DNA of 64,000 nucleotides from an uncultured Prochlorococcus sp. (GTDB lineage: Bacteria; Cyanobacteriota; Cyanobacteriia; PCC-6307; Cyanobiaceae), in assembly GCA_902578845.1 (NCBI GenBank), contig CACHEM010000001.1, positions 1 to 64,000 of the forward strand, given 5' to 3'. Position numbers and translations under genes: made by a program. The notes beneath the pieces are model-generated. The model was not told the DNA's origin, searched no databases, and saw nothing but the letters and a program-made list of their open reading frames with translations. This document shows positions 29,060 to 39,679 of this stretch, one piece after another; within the stretch, counting starts at the first letter, position 1; every line of letters begins with the position of its first letter.

Positions 29060-31369
29060 ATGTCCGAGGCAGCTGCAAATTCAAAAGAAAAAAACGAAAT
29101 TGAAGTTTCCAAAACTATTTTGCCTGAAAATAAAAAATATGAAAGTGAATCTTTGAATTATCAAATAAACATTCCCGATTGGCTTCTTAAAAATATTCAT
29201 AATTTTGAAAAATCAAATAAAGAAAATGATGAGAATCAAAACCTTATAGTAAAGGCTTTTAAACTTGCTTATAAAGCTCATGATGGACAATTCCGCGCGA
29301 GCGGCGAGCCATACATTATCCACCCGATTGCTGTTGCAAATCTCCTAAAAGAAATAGGTGCTAGTTCATCTGTTATTGCTGCAGGCCTTTTACATGATGT
29401 AGTTGAAGATACCGGCATTGATTTATCCGAAATAGAAACAAATTTTGGATTAGAAGTAAAAATACTTGTAGAGGGTGTGACAAAATTAGGCGGTATCCAC
29501 TTTAACAACAGGACTGAAGCACAAGCTGAAAATCTTAGGAAAATGTTTTTGGCTATGGCAAGCGATATCAGAGTTGTCTTAGTAAAACTTGCAGATCGAC
29601 TTCATAACATGAGAACAATTGAATGGCTAAATGATGAGAAAAAACTAAGAATAGCAAGAGAAACAAGAGAGATCTATGCACCATTAGCTAATCGACTAGG
29701 AATAAACAGATTTAAATGGGAATTAGAAGATTTAGCTTTTAAATTCCTAGAGCCTAAAGAATATCTAGATCTTAAAGATCAAATCGCCGTTAAAAGAAGT
29801 GATAGAGAAAAAAGATTAAAAGTAACTTTGAATCTTATGAAGGAAAACTTGATTTCAGCTGGTTTGAAAAATTTTGAAATAACAGGAAGGCCAAAACATC
29901 TTTATGGCATCTGGAGCAAAATGGAAAGACAACAAAAGTATTTTCACGAGATTTATGATGTTGCTGCCCTAAGAATTATCGTAGACAATTCAGATAGTTG
30001 TTATAGAGCTTTAGCAGTTGTTCATGATACTTTCAAACCAATTCCAGGTAGATTTAAAGACTACATAGGATTACCAAAACCCAATGGATATCAGTCCTTA
30101 CACACTTCTGTGATTGGAAGACATCGACCTATTGAAGTTCAAATTAGAACTACTTCGATGCATCAAATTGCTGAATATGGTATTGCCGCTCATTGGCAAT
30201 ACAAAGAGGGTGGTTCTCCTGCTAAAAGTAATGCCGAGAGATTTAATTGGCTAAGACAATTAGTAGAATGGCAACAAGAAGGTAATGAACGGGATCATAA
30301 TGATTATTTAGCTTCAATTAAAGAAGATTTATTTGATGAAGAAGTATTTGTGATCACTCCAAAAGGAGATGTTGTTGGTTTAAGGAAAGGATCTACCGCG
30401 ATAGATTTCGCCTACAGAATCCATTCTGAAGTTGGAAATCACTGTAATGGAATAAGAATTAATGAAAAGCTTTCTCCATTATCTACAGCACTTCAAAATG
30501 GTGACTTCATAGAAATTTTGACAAGTAATAATGCTACTCCAAGCTTGGATTGGCTGAACTTTGTAGTTACGCCAACTGCTAAAAATAGAATTCGCCAATG
30601 GTATAAGAAAAGCCATCGTGATGAAACGATTAAAAGAGGTAGAGATTTACTTGAAAAAGAATTAGGTAGAAACGGTTTTGAAGCATTACTTTCTAGTGAA
30701 GCCATGAAAAAAGTTGCAAATCGATGCAATTTAAAAACTACCGAAGATCTTCTTGCATCTCTGGGTTTTGGTGGTTTAACTTTGCATCAAGTATTAAACA
30801 GACTAAGAGAAGAAATAAAATTACAGACAGAAGATGTAAAAAATGATTCTGACTCTGAAATAGCAAAATCTCTTAAAAGTAATAATAATTTTTCCACTAA
30901 TCAATCTAATACAGCAGCTAAATCGCCAATTTCAGGGATAGAAGGTCTTGATTACAGAATTGGTAAATGCTGTTCCCCACTACCAGGCGAGGATATTATC
31001 GGAACTGTGTCGCTCGGCAACCATGGGATAACTATACATAGGGAAGATTGTGAAAATGTAATACCAATTCCAATAGAGAGAAGATTACCTGTCGGTTGGA
31101 ATCAAGATAATAAAACTGGCGATAATAAGTTTCCAATTCAGCTACGAATAGAAGTAATTGATCGAGTTGGAGTTCTTAAAGATATTCTTATGCGGTTATC
31201 TGATAAAGGTATAAACGTTAGCGATGCCAATGTTAAAACTGCTTATGGTAAACCAGCTATTATAAATCTTTGTGTAGGTCTTGAAAGTTATAATCAACTT
31301 CACAAAACAATTGAACAAATTAAATCAATGGTAGATGTTTTGGATATTGCCAGAGTTGGACAAAGTTAA
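29060..31369 (+). CDS. spoT: Bifunctional (p)ppGpp synthetase/hydrolase (Rel/SpoT)
   Basis: Makes and degrades the stringent alarmone. The HD hydrolase domain has LLHDVVEDT near residue 110. The synthetase domain carries RFKD near 330, the RxKD form expected of bifunctional enzymes rather than the ExDD form of synthetase-only RelA. It also has PKPNGYQSLH and EVQIRT. A TGS domain (about 427-487) and C-terminal ACT domain (about 693-768) complete the long-form architecture at 769 residues. The N-terminal ~50 residues are a variable charged extension. It is divergent from the ABC ATPase gene. Confidence 0.96.
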   Translation: MSEAAANSKEKNEIEVSKTILPENKKYESESLNYQINIPDWLLKNIHNFEKSNKENDENQNLIVKAFKLAYKAHDGQFRASGEPYIIHPIAVANLLKEIGASSSVIAAGLLHDVVEDTGIDLSEIETNFGLEVKILVEGVTKLGGIHFNNRTEAQAENLRKMFLAMASDIRVVLVKLADRLHNMRTIEWLNDEKKLRIARETREIYAPLANRLGINRFKWELEDLAFKFLEPKEYLDLKDQIAVKRSDREKRLKVTLNLMKENLISAGLKNFEITGRPKHLYGIWSKMERQQKYFHEIYDVAALRIIVDNSDSCYRALAVVHDTFKPIPGRFKDYIGLPKPNGYQSLHTSVIGRHRPIEVQIRTTSMHQIAEYGIAAHWQYKEGGSPAKSNAERFNWLRQLVEWQQEGNERDHNDYLASIKEDLFDEEVFVITPKGDVVGLRKGSTAIDFAYRIHSEVGNHCNGIRINEKLSPLSTALQNGDFIEILTSNNATPSLDWLNFVVTPTAKNRIRQWYKKSHRDETIKRGRDLLEKELGRNGFEALLSSEAMKKVANRCNLKTTEDLLASLGFGGLTLHQVLNRLREEIKLQTEDVKNDSDSEIAKSLKSNNNFSTNQSNTAAKSPISGIEGLDYRIGKCCSPLPGEDIIGTVSLGNHGITIHREDCENVIPIPIERRLPVGWNQDNKTGDNKFPIQLRIEVIDRVGVLKDILMRLSDKGINVSDANVKTAYGKPAIINLCVGLESYNQLHKTIEQIKSMVDVLDIARVGQS

Positions 31370-31387
31370 TTTTAAAATCAGATCAAT

Positions 31388-31831
31388 CTATTTTTTATTT
31401 TTTATCTTGTAGATAAAGAAAACAATACTGCCGCAAATCAAAGCTAGTACAATGCCTACACAAGATGAACCTAAAAGTAATTTTAGGGAAAAAATTCTAC
31501 CTTGTTTCCATAAGTCATCAATAACTAAACTTTTTTCAAGAATTTTATTAGAAGGATTATTTAACAAAATCGAACCAACTTTATAGTTAAAATAATAAAG
31601 TGGAATATAAGTAAAAGGGTTGCTGATCCAGGTACCAATTGCAGCTAGAACAATATTTCCCCTAGCTATTTTCGCAAAAAATACCCCCATTAAAGTCTGA
31701 AACCCAAAAAAAGGAAAGCAACCACTAAATACCCCTATAGCTAAACCTTTAGCATTAAAGAAAGGACTTCCATTCTGATTCCTAAATAATGATAGAATTT
31801 TCTTATAGGTAATATCTCTTTTAAATCTCAT
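31388..31831 (-). CDS. DUF2062-type membrane protein
   Basis: A 147-residue protein with two hydrophobic regions. The first (about 27-70) reads AKGLAIGVFSGCFPFFGFQT and contains the glycine/phenylalanine pattern I associate with DUF2062 proteins. It is followed by IGTWISNPFTYIPLYYFNY. A second helix lies near the C-terminus (about 116-140) before a lysine-rich tail. Function of the family is unknown; some members are fused to glycosyltransferases. It is convergent with spoT and divergent, by 66 bases, from mnmE. Confidence 0.78.
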   Translation of the reverse strand: MRFKRDITYKKILSLFRNQNGSPFFNAKGLAIGVFSGCFPFFGFQTLMGVFFAKIARGNIVLAAIGTWISNPFTYIPLYYFNYKVGSILLNNPSNKILEKSLVIDDLWKQGRIFSLKLLLGSSCVGIVLALICGSIVFFIYKIKNKK

Positions 31832-31897
31832 TCAGAAAAAAAATTTCAAAATTAAATTCTTGATAATCTTACTTAATTATCCATAACAAAGCGAGAG

Positions 31898-33280
31898 ATG
31901 GATTCGATAGTTACTACAGAAGATACGATAGCCGCAATTGCTTCAGCTATAAGTATTGGGAAGGGGGGAGTTGCGATAATAAGAGTATCAGGGAAAGACG
32001 CAATAAATTCTTGCAAAAAGATTGTTCAAACTAAATCTAAATATGCATGGGAATCACATAGGGTTTTTCGTGGTTTTATTCAGGAAAATAAACAAAATAA
32101 ATTTATAGATGAGGTTTTAATTTTAGTGATGAAATCACCAAATAGCTTCACAGGAGAAGATGTAGTTGAACTTCATTGCCATGGCGGAATTATAATAGTA
32201 AATAAAGTTTTAAAGATATTATTATCTAGTAATTCTAGAGTTAGACTTGCAAACCCAGGAGAATTTAGTCAAAGAGCTTTTCTTAATGAGAAAATAGACC
32301 TTACTCAAGCCGAGTCGATTAATCAATTAATTAATGCAAGCAATACCAGATCAGCAGAGTTAGCCTTTAGCGGGGTTCAAGGAGAAATAAAGAAAAAAAT
32401 TGATGATATTAAAAATGACCTTATAAATCAACTTTGCGAAATAGAAGCGAGAGTTGATTTTGAAGAAGACTTCACAGATTTTGATTACACCAAATATCTA
32501 AAAAACATTAAAAAAGTCAAAGAAAAAATAGAATTACTAATAGAAAATGCAAAAAGAAATACATATATTCACAATGGAATATCCATTGCGCTTATAGGTA
32601 AAACAAATGTTGGTAAAAGCTCTTTATTAAATTTGCTTGCAAAAAAAGAGAAAGCAATCGTAACTAATATTCCTGGAACAACTAGGGATGTTATTGAAGT
32701 TAATTTAACTATTAATGATATTCCAATGAAAATAATTGATACTGCCGGCATAAGAGAAACTCATGAACAAATTGAAAGTATTGGAATTAAAAAAAGTTTT
32801 GGAAAAATAAAAGAGTCAGATTTTATAATTTATATTTATAGTCTTGAAGAAGGATTTAATGAAGAAGACAAAAAAATAATACAAGAAATTCCCAAAGAAA
32901 AATTAATTACTATTTTGGGCAATAAAAAAGATTTAATTGATTGCAAAAAAATCAATTCAAATGATTTAAAAAACACAATTCTTATGAGTATTAAGAATAA
33001 TGATGGTGAAAGATTATTAATAGACACAATCATAAAAAAATGCGGATTAAAACAAGTAGAAAATATCAATATATTTTTAAACGAAAGACATCTAACAAAT
33101 TTGTCTGCTTGCTTATCTAATTTAAATGATACTGATGAAATAATTGAAAATAAATTGCCATTTGATTTGTTATCAATTGAACTGAGAGATGGAATTCAAA
33201 ACTTATCTAAAATAACTGGTCAAGAATTAACAGAGGAACTTCTAGATAATATTTTTTCTAAGTTTTGTATTGGTAAATAA
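31898..33280 (+). CDS. mnmE: tRNA modification GTPase MnmE (TrmE)
   Basis: With MnmG, builds the cmnm5 group at wobble U34 of certain tRNAs. The N-terminal tetrahydrofolate-binding domain begins [24 protein letters not shown]. The inserted G domain has [11 protein letters not shown] near 231, DTAGIRET and NKKD. The C-terminus ends FCIGK, keeping the conserved cysteine of the C-(I/L/V)-G-K motif. 460 residues is normal. It is followed after 82 bases by nadC on the same strand. Confidence 0.97.
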   Translation: MDSIVTTEDTIAAIASAISIGKGGVAIIRVSGKDAINSCKKIVQTKSKYAWESHRVFRGFIQENKQNKFIDEVLILVMKSPNSFTGEDVVELHCHGGIIIVNKVLKILLSSNSRVRLANPGEFSQRAFLNEKIDLTQAESINQLINASNTRSAELAFSGVQGEIKKKIDDIKNDLINQLCEIEARVDFEEDFTDFDYTKYLKNIKKVKEKIELLIENAKRNTYIHNGISIALIGKTNVGKSSLLNLLAKKEKAIVTNIPGTTRDVIEVNLTINDIPMKIIDTAGIRETHEQIESIGIKKSFGKIKESDFIIYIYSLEEGFNEEDKKIIQEIPKEKLITILGNKKDLIDCKKINSNDLKNTILMSIKNNDGERLLIDTIIKKCGLKQVENINIFLNERHLTNLSACLSNLNDTDEIIENKLPFDLLSIELRDGIQNLSKITGQELTEELLDNIFSKFCIGK

Positions 33281-33362
33281 ATTTGAGTTAAATTACATAG
33301 TGATATATAGTTGATTCTCTAACTTCGGTTTAATTTTTATTAATTAATTATTTTTTAGTTTA

Positions 33363-34229
33363 GTGGATTTAAATACTCCAATAATAAGTAAAATCATTGA
33401 TAATTGGATCGATGAAGATATAGGTAGGGGAGATCTTACAAGGCGATCTATTACAGAAGAGAATGGTAATGCATATTGGATTGCAAAAGAGGAAGGTATA
33501 TTCTGTGGGGTTGAAATTATAAAAGAAATTTTTAGAAAAATTGATTTAAAAATCAGTCCTAAATTTAATATCTCTGATGGAGATAAATTTGTTAAAGATC
33601 AAAAACTCTTAGAAATATATGGACCTTCAAAAAGTTTACTCGCTAGTGAAAGGATCAGCTTAAATATAGCAATGCATTTATCTGGAATATCAACATATAC
33701 AAAGAATCTTACAGATAAATTAGAAGGCACAAATATAAAATTAGCAGATACTAGGAAAACGACTCCTGGCTTAAGAATATTTGAAAAATATGCATTCAAA
33801 TGCGGAGGTGGGGTGAATCATAGAATGGGATTATACGATGCTGCTATGATCAAAGAAAACCATATTGCGTGGACAGATAATCTTAAGAATGCAGTACAAA
33901 AAATTCGCCTAAATGCGCCTTTTACAACTCATATCATAATTGAAGCTGAGAATATCGAACAGGCAAAAGAAGCAGTATTAGCAGGAGCGGATAGTGTCTT
34001 ATTAGATGAACTTAGTCCTGAAACAATCAAAAAAAGCATTCAAGAATTAAGAGATTTATCAATTAAGAGCTTAAAAAAAGAAGTCAATAAAAATTTGATA
34101 ATAGAAGTTTCTGGAATAAACCCTCAAGAAATTAGTAAATATCTAATAAAAGGTATTGATTTGATTTCAACAAGTTCTTCAATCACCAAAAGTAATTGGA
34201 TTGATTTGAGTATGCGTTATATTAATTAA
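33363..34229 (+). CDS. nadC: Quinolinate phosphoribosyltransferase (nicotinate-nucleotide pyrophosphorylase)
   Basis: Converts quinolinate and PRPP to nicotinate mononucleotide in de novo NAD synthesis. 288 residues with EDIGRGDLT near the N-terminus, the PRPP/quinolinate-binding LADTRKTTPGLR and KCGGGVNHRMGLYDAAMIKENH, then the barrel segment EAENIEQAKEAVLAGADSVL. The start is GTG at 33363. It lies between mnmE and argS on the same strand. NAD kinase is also present at 60827. Confidence 0.96.
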   Translation: MDLNTPIISKIIDNWIDEDIGRGDLTRRSITEENGNAYWIAKEEGIFCGVEIIKEIFRKIDLKISPKFNISDGDKFVKDQKLLEIYGPSKSLLASERISLNIAMHLSGISTYTKNLTDKLEGTNIKLADTRKTTPGLRIFEKYAFKCGGGVNHRMGLYDAAMIKENHIAWTDNLKNAVQKIRLNAPFTTHIIIEAENIEQAKEAVLAGADSVLLDELSPETIKKSIQELRDLSIKSLKKEVNKNLIIEVSGINPQEISKYLIKGIDLISTSSSITKSNWIDLSMRYIN

Positions 34230-34256
34230 TCATATAGATAAATAATTGAATAATTA

Positions 34257-36071
34257 ATGCTAATCATTTTTAAAGAATTAACAAAACAATTTGAACAATC
34301 TCTTTTAGATAGTCTTGAAAAAAATGAAAAAAAAGGAGAATTCGAAATTCTTAGAAAAAATCTAATTACACAATCATCAAAAGAGGAATTTGGTGATTAT
34401 CAATGTAATGTTTGTTTAAGTTTATCTAAAATATATAAAAAAAACCCAAGAGATATTTCTAATGATTTTGTTAACATTTTAAATAAAAATAAAAGCATAG
34501 CAAAATTATGTAAGAGTCTAGAAATAGCTGGACCTGGATTTATAAATATAAAATTAAAAGATGAAGTTCTAATAAATGAAATTAAGTCAAATATTCAATG
34601 CAACAGGGCTGGCATACCTCTAATTAGAAAAGATTTAGATAGTGGTTTGTCTAATAAAGTTATTGTAGATTTTTCTAGTCCTAATATTGCTAAAGAAATG
34701 CATGTAGGGCATTTAAGATCAACAATAATAGGTGACTCAATATCTAGAATTTTCGAGTTAAGAGGTTATGAAGTATTAAGACTCAATCATGTTGGTGATT
34801 GGGGGACGCAATTTGGCATGCTTATTACTCAGCTCAAAGATTTATATTCAAATGATCTAGAAGAAATAGGAAAGATCAAGATAAGTGATTTAGTTGAATT
34901 TTATAAAGAATCAAAAAAAAGATTTGATAACGAATCTGAATTCCAAAAAAGATCTAGAGAGGAAGTAGTTAAGTTACAAAGTGGAGATATTAAATCGATT
35001 AAAGCTTGGAAATTATTATGTGATCAATCAAGGAAAGAATTTAATGAAATCTATAAAAATTTAAAAATAAAAATAGAAGAAAGAGGTGAATCTTTTTATA
35101 ATCCCTTCTTAAAATCAGTTATTGATGATTTGAATTTAAAAAAAATATTAATAGAAGATCAAGGAGCAAAATGTGTATTTTTAGATGGGATGACTAATAA
35201 AGAAGGCAAACCTTTACCACTAATTATTCAAAAAAAAGATGGGGGTTTTAATTATGCCACCACAGATCTTGCTGCTATAAGATATAGATTCAATAAACCT
35301 CCTAATGGCGATGATGCTTCAAGAATTATTTATGTAACTGATCATGGGCAAGCAAATCATTTTGCTGGAGTTTTTCAAGTTGCAAAAAAAGCAAAATGGA
35401 TCCCAGAAAATTGTCAATTAGACCATGTCCCTTTTGGGTTAGTTCAAGGAATTGATGGCAAAAAACTAAAGACAAGAGAAGGTGAAACAATACGGCTAAA
35501 AGATTTATTAAATGAAGCAGTTAGAAGAGCAAAAGAAGATTTATTGAAAAGATTAGGAGATGAAGATCGTTATGAGACAGAAGAGTTTATAGCAAATACT
35601 TCAAGAATTATTGGATTAGGAGCTGTTAAGTATGCAGATTTAAGTCAAAATAGGATTACCAATTATCAATTTAGTTTTGATAAAATGCTTTCCCTTAATG
35701 GTAATACTGCTCCATATTTGTTATATACACTTGTAAGAATTTTAGGAATTAAAAGAAAAATTAATTTTGTTTATGACTCTAAAGATTTTCAGTCCGTAAA
35801 TTATGAACATAAATCTGAGTGGAGACTTATCAGAAAATTACTTAAGTTCGATGAAGTCATAATTTCTATTGAAAAAGACTTAATGCCAAATAGATTATGC
35901 AATTATCTGTTCGAGCTATGTCAGACTTTTAATAGATTCTATGATCAAGTTCCAATCCTCAAAGAAGAAAAAAATATAAAAATTTCTAGGATTAATTTAT
36001 GTGACCTAACTGCAAAAACACTAAAATTAAGCTTAGAGCTTTTAGGAATTGAAACTTTAGAAAGAATGTAA
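34257..36071 (+). CDS. argS: Arginyl-tRNA synthetase
   Basis: Class I aminoacyl-tRNA synthetase, 604 residues. The N-terminal Add-1 domain (about 1-110) is followed by the catalytic domain with [16 protein letters not shown], where HVGH is the HIGH motif. KLKTREGE stands in place of KMSKS, as is usual for ArgRS. The C-terminal helical anticodon-binding domain ends [10 protein letters not shown], typical of the family. Its stop overlaps the start of the next aminotransferase gene by one base. Confidence 0.97.
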   Translation: MLIIFKELTKQFEQSLLDSLEKNEKKGEFEILRKNLITQSSKEEFGDYQCNVCLSLSKIYKKNPRDISNDFVNILNKNKSIAKLCKSLEIAGPGFINIKLKDEVLINEIKSNIQCNRAGIPLIRKDLDSGLSNKVIVDFSSPNIAKEMHVGHLRSTIIGDSISRIFELRGYEVLRLNHVGDWGTQFGMLITQLKDLYSNDLEEIGKIKISDLVEFYKESKKRFDNESEFQKRSREEVVKLQSGDIKSIKAWKLLCDQSRKEFNEIYKNLKIKIEERGESFYNPFLKSVIDDLNLKKILIEDQGAKCVFLDGMTNKEGKPLPLIIQKKDGGFNYATTDLAAIRYRFNKPPNGDDASRIIYVTDHGQANHFAGVFQVAKKAKWIPENCQLDHVPFGLVQGIDGKKLKTREGETIRLKDLLNEAVRRAKEDLLKRLGDEDRYETEEFIANTSRIIGLGAVKYADLSQNRITNYQFSFDKMLSLNGNTAPYLLYTLVRILGIKRKINFVYDSKDFQSVNYEHKSEWRLIRKLLKFDEVIISIEKDLMPNRLCNYLFELCQTFNRFYDQVPILKEEKNIKISRINLCDLTAKTLKLSLELLGIETLERM

Positions 36072-37180
36072 TGAATGATTTTGATCCATTAAATAATCTT
36101 TTCCCAAAACCAAGAGAAGAAATAATAAATATGCAGTCTTATACTGCACCTTTAGAAAATAGAAGAAATTTACTCCGCTTAGACTTTAATGAAAATACTT
36201 TAGGTCCAAGTCCAAAGGTTTTAGAGGCATTACAAGCGATAAAATTAGATGAGATTTCAATTTATCCAGAATATAATTTTTTAAAAAAATTTTTATGTGA
36301 TAAATATCTTGATTCAAGAAAATTTGATAATGATGAAATCGGAATTTTCAATGGAGCAGATGCAGCAATAAATGCAATTTTCAATTGCTTTGGAGAAAAA
36401 GATCAAATATTTCTAACCACAAATCCAACTTTTGGTTACTATTCTCCTTGTGCAGAAATCCGAGGAATGAAAAAAATAAGTTGTTCTTATATTGGAGAAA
36501 ATTTTCTATTCCCCATCGAAGAATTTAGGAAAAAAATAATAAAGCATAATCCAAAGTTAATATTTATTTGCAATCCAAATAATCCAACAGGAACTGTTCT
36601 AAGCTCTCATGAAATAATTAATTTAGCCAATATCAATAATGATTCATTAATAGTTGTTGATGAACTATATGAAAAATTTAATGGAGATAGTCTTCTTGAA
36701 TCGATAGATTTTGAGAAGAATAAAAATATACTAATAATCCAATCTCTTTCAAAAACTGCAGGTCTAGCTGGTTTAAGAATAGGTTTTACTTTTGGCAATA
36801 AAAGTTTAATTAAGTACATTAATAAAGTTACAGGACCATATGATGTAAACAGCTTTGCTATAAAAGCTGCATTAGCAGCACTAAAAGACAAATCATATAT
36901 TGATAATTATGTTTTAGAAGTAAAAAAGGCGAGGGAATGGATTTTAAATAAATTTAAATCAACAAAAATCAGAAATCACTTTAGTGGAGGTAATTATTTC
37001 TTAATTTGGCCAAAAAAAGATCCTAAAATATTAATAAAACAGATGAGAGAAAAAGGTATTCTTATTAGAAGTATGGAAAACAAAAAAGATATTGGTAATT
37101 CAATAAGGGTTAGTATTGGAACTAAAGAACAAATGATTTTTTTCTGGGACAATTACAAGATATTAGATTTAAAAAATTAA
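36071..37180 (+). CDS. HisC-like PLP aminotransferase
   Basis: Fold-type I PLP enzyme of the histidinol-phosphate aminotransferase group, 369 residues. It shows LLRLDFNENTLGPSPKVLEAL, FNGADAAINAIFNCF, FICNPNNPTGTVL, VVDELYEKF and the Schiff-base lysine in IQSLSKTAGLAGLRIGF, plus a C-terminal RVSIGT arginine. It could be the histidine-pathway enzyme or another amino-acid aminotransferase. The separate CobC-like paralog at 21207-22331 is more divergent. It overlaps argS by one base and converges with the MBL-fold gene (4-base overlap). Confidence 0.82.
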   Translation: MNDFDPLNNLFPKPREEIINMQSYTAPLENRRNLLRLDFNENTLGPSPKVLEALQAIKLDEISIYPEYNFLKKFLCDKYLDSRKFDNDEIGIFNGADAAINAIFNCFGEKDQIFLTTNPTFGYYSPCAEIRGMKKISCSYIGENFLFPIEEFRKKIIKHNPKLIFICNPNNPTGTVLSSHEIINLANINNDSLIVVDELYEKFNGDSLLESIDFEKNKNILIIQSLSKTAGLAGLRIGFTFGNKSLIKYINKVTGPYDVNSFAIKAALAALKDKSYIDNYVLEVKKAREWILNKFKSTKIRNHFSGGNYFLIWPKKDPKILIKQMREKGILIRSMENKKDIGNSIRVSIGTKEQMIFFWDNYKILDLKN

Positions 37181-37902
37181 TTACTGAAAATATAAATTGT
37201 ATTTTGATCTATTCTTTTAGGTTTTATTTGAAAATCTTTTCCAACATATTTTACTTTAAAATCTTTCATATTTTCAATAAATAAATCAGCATTTGAGAAA
37301 TCACATTCTTTATTAATTTTTTTGCCACGTTCAAAGTGAACAGGAATGACTACTTTAGGTTTTAAGATTTTAACTATTTTTGAGGCTTCTTTACCATTGT
37401 AAGATTTTATTCCTCCTCCAATTGAAATAAACAATATATCTGGACTAGACAAAATAATTTGACTGTTTATATCAATATCACCAGCAGCTCCTCCCATATG
37501 AACAATCTTAAGATCATTCTGCTCCCAACTCCAAACAGTTGCCATCCCAAATCTTCTTCCATCTACTCTGTCATGTGGTAAAGAAATTCCATTTAATAAA
37601 ATATCCTCAAATTGATAGATTCCTGGGTCAACGAACATTAGTTGATCATTAGGGTTATATCCTTCATCTGGAAGCCTTGAACTAGCCAAAATAAAATCTA
37701 CATTGACTTCTTTTGGCTCCTTTAAATTACTTGCACAACCTATTGCTTTAAAGGGATTTATAAGAATAGATTGATCTGCACTAGTAATTAAAAAACTACT
37801 ATGTCCCAAACTTTTTATTCCTAAATTCCTTGCCAATAATGAGGTAGGTAAAAAAGAGCTAACTAATATCAAAAATAAAAAGTTTTTAATTTGAGAAATC
37901 AT
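37177..37902 (-). CDS. Exported MBL-fold (UlaG-like) protein without the HxHxDH metal motif
   Basis: 241 residues with an N-terminal signal peptide (FLFLILVSSFLPTSLLA, cleavage near 25). A metallo-beta-lactamase-like domain opens with GIKSLGHSSFLI at 28-39, the beginning of UlaG-like hydrolases. Where HxHxDH should follow the next strand, residues 73-81 read ASSRLPDEG, so that metal site is absent. Later landmarks persist: VHMGGAAGD near 134-142 and PVHFERG near 187-193. It is probably a non-hydrolytic relative or uses another site; the location would be periplasm or thylakoid lumen. It is 19 bases downstream of trpG. Confidence 0.75.
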   Translation of the reverse strand: MISQIKNFLFLILVSSFLPTSLLARNLGIKSLGHSSFLITSADQSILINPFKAIGCASNLKEPKEVNVDFILASSRLPDEGYNPNDQLMFVDPGIYQFEDILLNGISLPHDRVDGRRFGMATVWSWEQNDLKIVHMGGAAGDIDINSQIILSSPDILFISIGGGIKSYNGKEASKIVKILKPKVVIPVHFERGKKINKECDFSNADLFIENMKDFKVKYVGKDFQIKPKRIDQNTIYIFSN

Positions 37903-37921
37903 AATATTAATTTTTTTTATT

Positions 37922-38518
37922 TTACTTTTGTTCAGCCATTTTTAGAAAATTACTAATTAATTTATGACCAAATTGCGTCAACACACTTTCAGGATGGAAC
38001 TGTACCCCATGTAAATGTTTATATTGTTTATGAGAGATAGCCATAATTGTTGAGTCTTCTAAAGTCGCAGTTATGTCGAAACAAGATGGTAAAGAACTTG
38101 AATCAACTATAAGACTATGGTATCTAGTAGCCACAAATGGAGTCTCGATATCTTTAAACAATCCTTTTTGATTATGAAATATTTTGGATGTCTTACCATG
38201 CATAAGTTCTTTCCCAACTATAACCTTACCTCCAAAAGCTTGGGCCAAAGCTTGATGACCTAAACAAACGCCCAATGTCGGAATATTTTTAGATAATTTT
38301 TTTAGAATTGGCAGACAAATTCCAGATTGATCTGGATTGCCTGGTCCTGGAGATAATAGAATTCCACCAGGATTTAGTTTGATTATTTCTTCTAAAGTAA
38401 TTTCATCATTTCTTTTAACTATTAATTCTTTAGTTATTTCATGCTCAACTGAAAGTTCTCCTAAATATTGAACAAGGTTATAAGTAAAACTATCGTAATT
38501 ATCAATAACAAGAAACAT
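37922..38518 (-). CDS. trpG: Anthranilate/aminodeoxychorismate synthase glutamine amidotransferase subunit
   Basis: Class I glutaminase subunit supplying ammonia to anthranilate synthase (TrpE) or aminodeoxychorismate synthase (PabB). 198 residues with LVIDNYDSFTYNLVQYLGE, LLSPGPGNP, the nucleophile in GVCLGHQALAQAFGG, and the catalytic His-Glu in HGVQFHPES. In cyanobacteria one such subunit may serve both tryptophan and folate pathways. It sits 12 bases after dgkA in a minus-strand run with ybeY and prfB. trpB is elsewhere at 53561. Confidence 0.93.
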   Translation of the reverse strand: MFLVIDNYDSFTYNLVQYLGELSVEHEITKELIVKRNDEITLEEIIKLNPGGILLSPGPGNPDQSGICLPILKKLSKNIPTLGVCLGHQALAQAFGGKVIVGKELMHGKTSKIFHNQKGLFKDIETPFVATRYHSLIVDSSSLPSCFDITATLEDSTIMAISHKQYKHLHGVQFHPESVLTQFGHKLISNFLKMAEQK

Positions 38519-38530
38519 ATTTATATGGAT

Positions 38531-38941
38531 TTAAAATAACAACTTTATTTTAGGAACAAAGATATATACAGCAATAATAACAGAATTAATGGAAGCTAAT
38601 AATACTGCTCCTGCAGAAGTATCTTTTGAAATTTTAGCCAAAATACTAAATTCTTTTTTTACTACTAAATCAACGATTGATTCAATAGATGTGTTCAATA
38701 TTTCTAATATTAAAACAGACATTATTGTTGCAATCAAAATAACATAATTACTTAGACTAATTTTGAGTAAAAAACCAATTATTAAACTCATAACTGCAAA
38801 AATTAATTGAATTTTAAAATTTCTTGAAGTTTTTAATACATAACTAATACCACTGAAAGCATACTTAAAACTTATAAATACATTACTAGAAGTTTTGTAT
38901 GATTCTTTTCTATTTTCTAAGTAGTTTATTTTTTTTTCCAT
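38531..38941 (-). CDS. dgkA: Diacylglycerol/undecaprenol kinase
   Basis: Small integral-membrane lipid kinase. 136 residues with about three hydrophobic helices. The cytoplasmic N-terminus carries FKYAFSGISYVLKTSRNFKI. The central ILEILNTSIESIVDLV has the conserved Glu and Asn residues (E-x-x-N-T-x-x-E), and KDTSAGAVLL follows. Gram-positive and cyanobacterial forms often act on undecaprenol. Encoded 6 bases after ybeY and 12 before trpG, in a conserved cyanobacterial order. Confidence 0.92.
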   Translation of the reverse strand: MEKKINYLENRKESYKTSSNVFISFKYAFSGISYVLKTSRNFKIQLIFAVMSLIIGFLLKISLSNYVILIATIMSVLILEILNTSIESIVDLVVKKEFSILAKISKDTSAGAVLLASINSVIIAVYIFVPKIKLLF

Positions 38942-38947
38942 TGATTT

Positions 38948-39487
38948 TTAATCTAATCGAGTAATTAAATATTCTTGGAAATTTAACATATTTTCTAAAT
39001 CATGCTCATTATTATGTTCCCATCCCAAAAGATGCAAAAATCCATGACTAGCCAACCAGATCATCTCTCTATAGATTGAATGTTTATATTCATAAGATTG
39101 TTCAAGTGCCATCTCTAATGATATAAATATATCTCCCAACTCTATATGATCTAGATTATTTAGAGATTCATCAGAAATAATTGGAAAAGATAGAACATCA
39201 GTTGGGCCATTTTTTTGCATCCATTTCTTATTCAAAGAAGCAATTTCTTGATTAGATATTATCTGTAGGCCTAATGAAAAAGATTTTTTTTCAAAAATAT
39301 AATTTGGTAATTCATAATCCTTTTTTTTTAATATTATGTTTATCCAAGATGAAAAAACTCTCTCCCAAAAAATAGATTCAAAAATAAGCTTACTTTTAGT
39401 ATCTTTTAACTTATTTGAAAATTGAGAAAAATCATTACATTGAAAAACCAAATCTAAATTAATTTCAGAAATAATTTTTTCTATCAT
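38948..39487 (-). CDS. ybeY: Endoribonuclease YbeY
   Basis: Zinc-dependent single-strand RNase for 16S rRNA 3'-end maturation and ribosome quality control. 179 residues. The zinc motif is [16 protein letters not shown] near the C-terminus, giving the usual three histidines; the position that is often Asp before the last His is Glu here. [17 protein letters not shown] upstream is also characteristic. It is positioned between the DUF3285 gene and dgkA. Confidence 0.94.
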   Translation of the reverse strand: MIEKIISEINLDLVFQCNDFSQFSNKLKDTKSKLIFESIFWERVFSSWINIILKKKDYELPNYIFEKKSFSLGLQIISNQEIASLNKKWMQKNGPTDVLSFPIISDESLNNLDHIELGDIFISLEMALEQSYEYKHSIYREMIWLASHGFLHLLGWEHNNEHDLENMLNFQEYLITRLD

Positions 39488-39493
39488 AGATTC

Positions 39494-39676
39494 TTATAAA
39501 GGAATATTGGGCTTACCTATTGTGGCTACAAGTATTAATATCCCAATTAAAAATAGAAAGGTTATTGAAAAATGAGAAATACTTTTTGAACCCTTCCTTA
39601 CCATATTTCTCATAGCAAGCTTTATAAAGCTTGGAGGAGCAACTTTTTTTTCTATATTTTCGTTTTTATTTTTCAT
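39494..39676 (-). CDS. Small single-span membrane protein, DUF3285-type
   Basis: A 60-residue protein with a charged N-terminus, the segment PPSFIKLAMRNMVRKGSKS, and one C-terminal hydrophobic helix (about 36-54) ending KPNIPL. Size, layout and location between prfB and ybeY fit the cyanobacteria-specific DUF3285 family. Function is unknown. It begins 3 bases downstream of prfB and ends 6 bases before ybeY, so it is almost surely co-transcribed with them. Confidence 0.8.
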   Translation of the reverse strand: MKNKNENIEKKVAPPSFIKLAMRNMVRKGSKSISHFSITFLFLIGILILVATIGKPNIPL

Positions 39677-39679
39677 TAG

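Noticed and set aside
30493..30729. 78-codon minus-strand ORF within spoT
   Set aside because: Lies wholly inside the conserved Rel/SpoT gene; no independent signal.
27407..37180. Genomic island or foreign insertion around the ABC ATPase
   Set aside because: No tRNA, integrase, direct repeats or shift in composition; neighbours are core genes.
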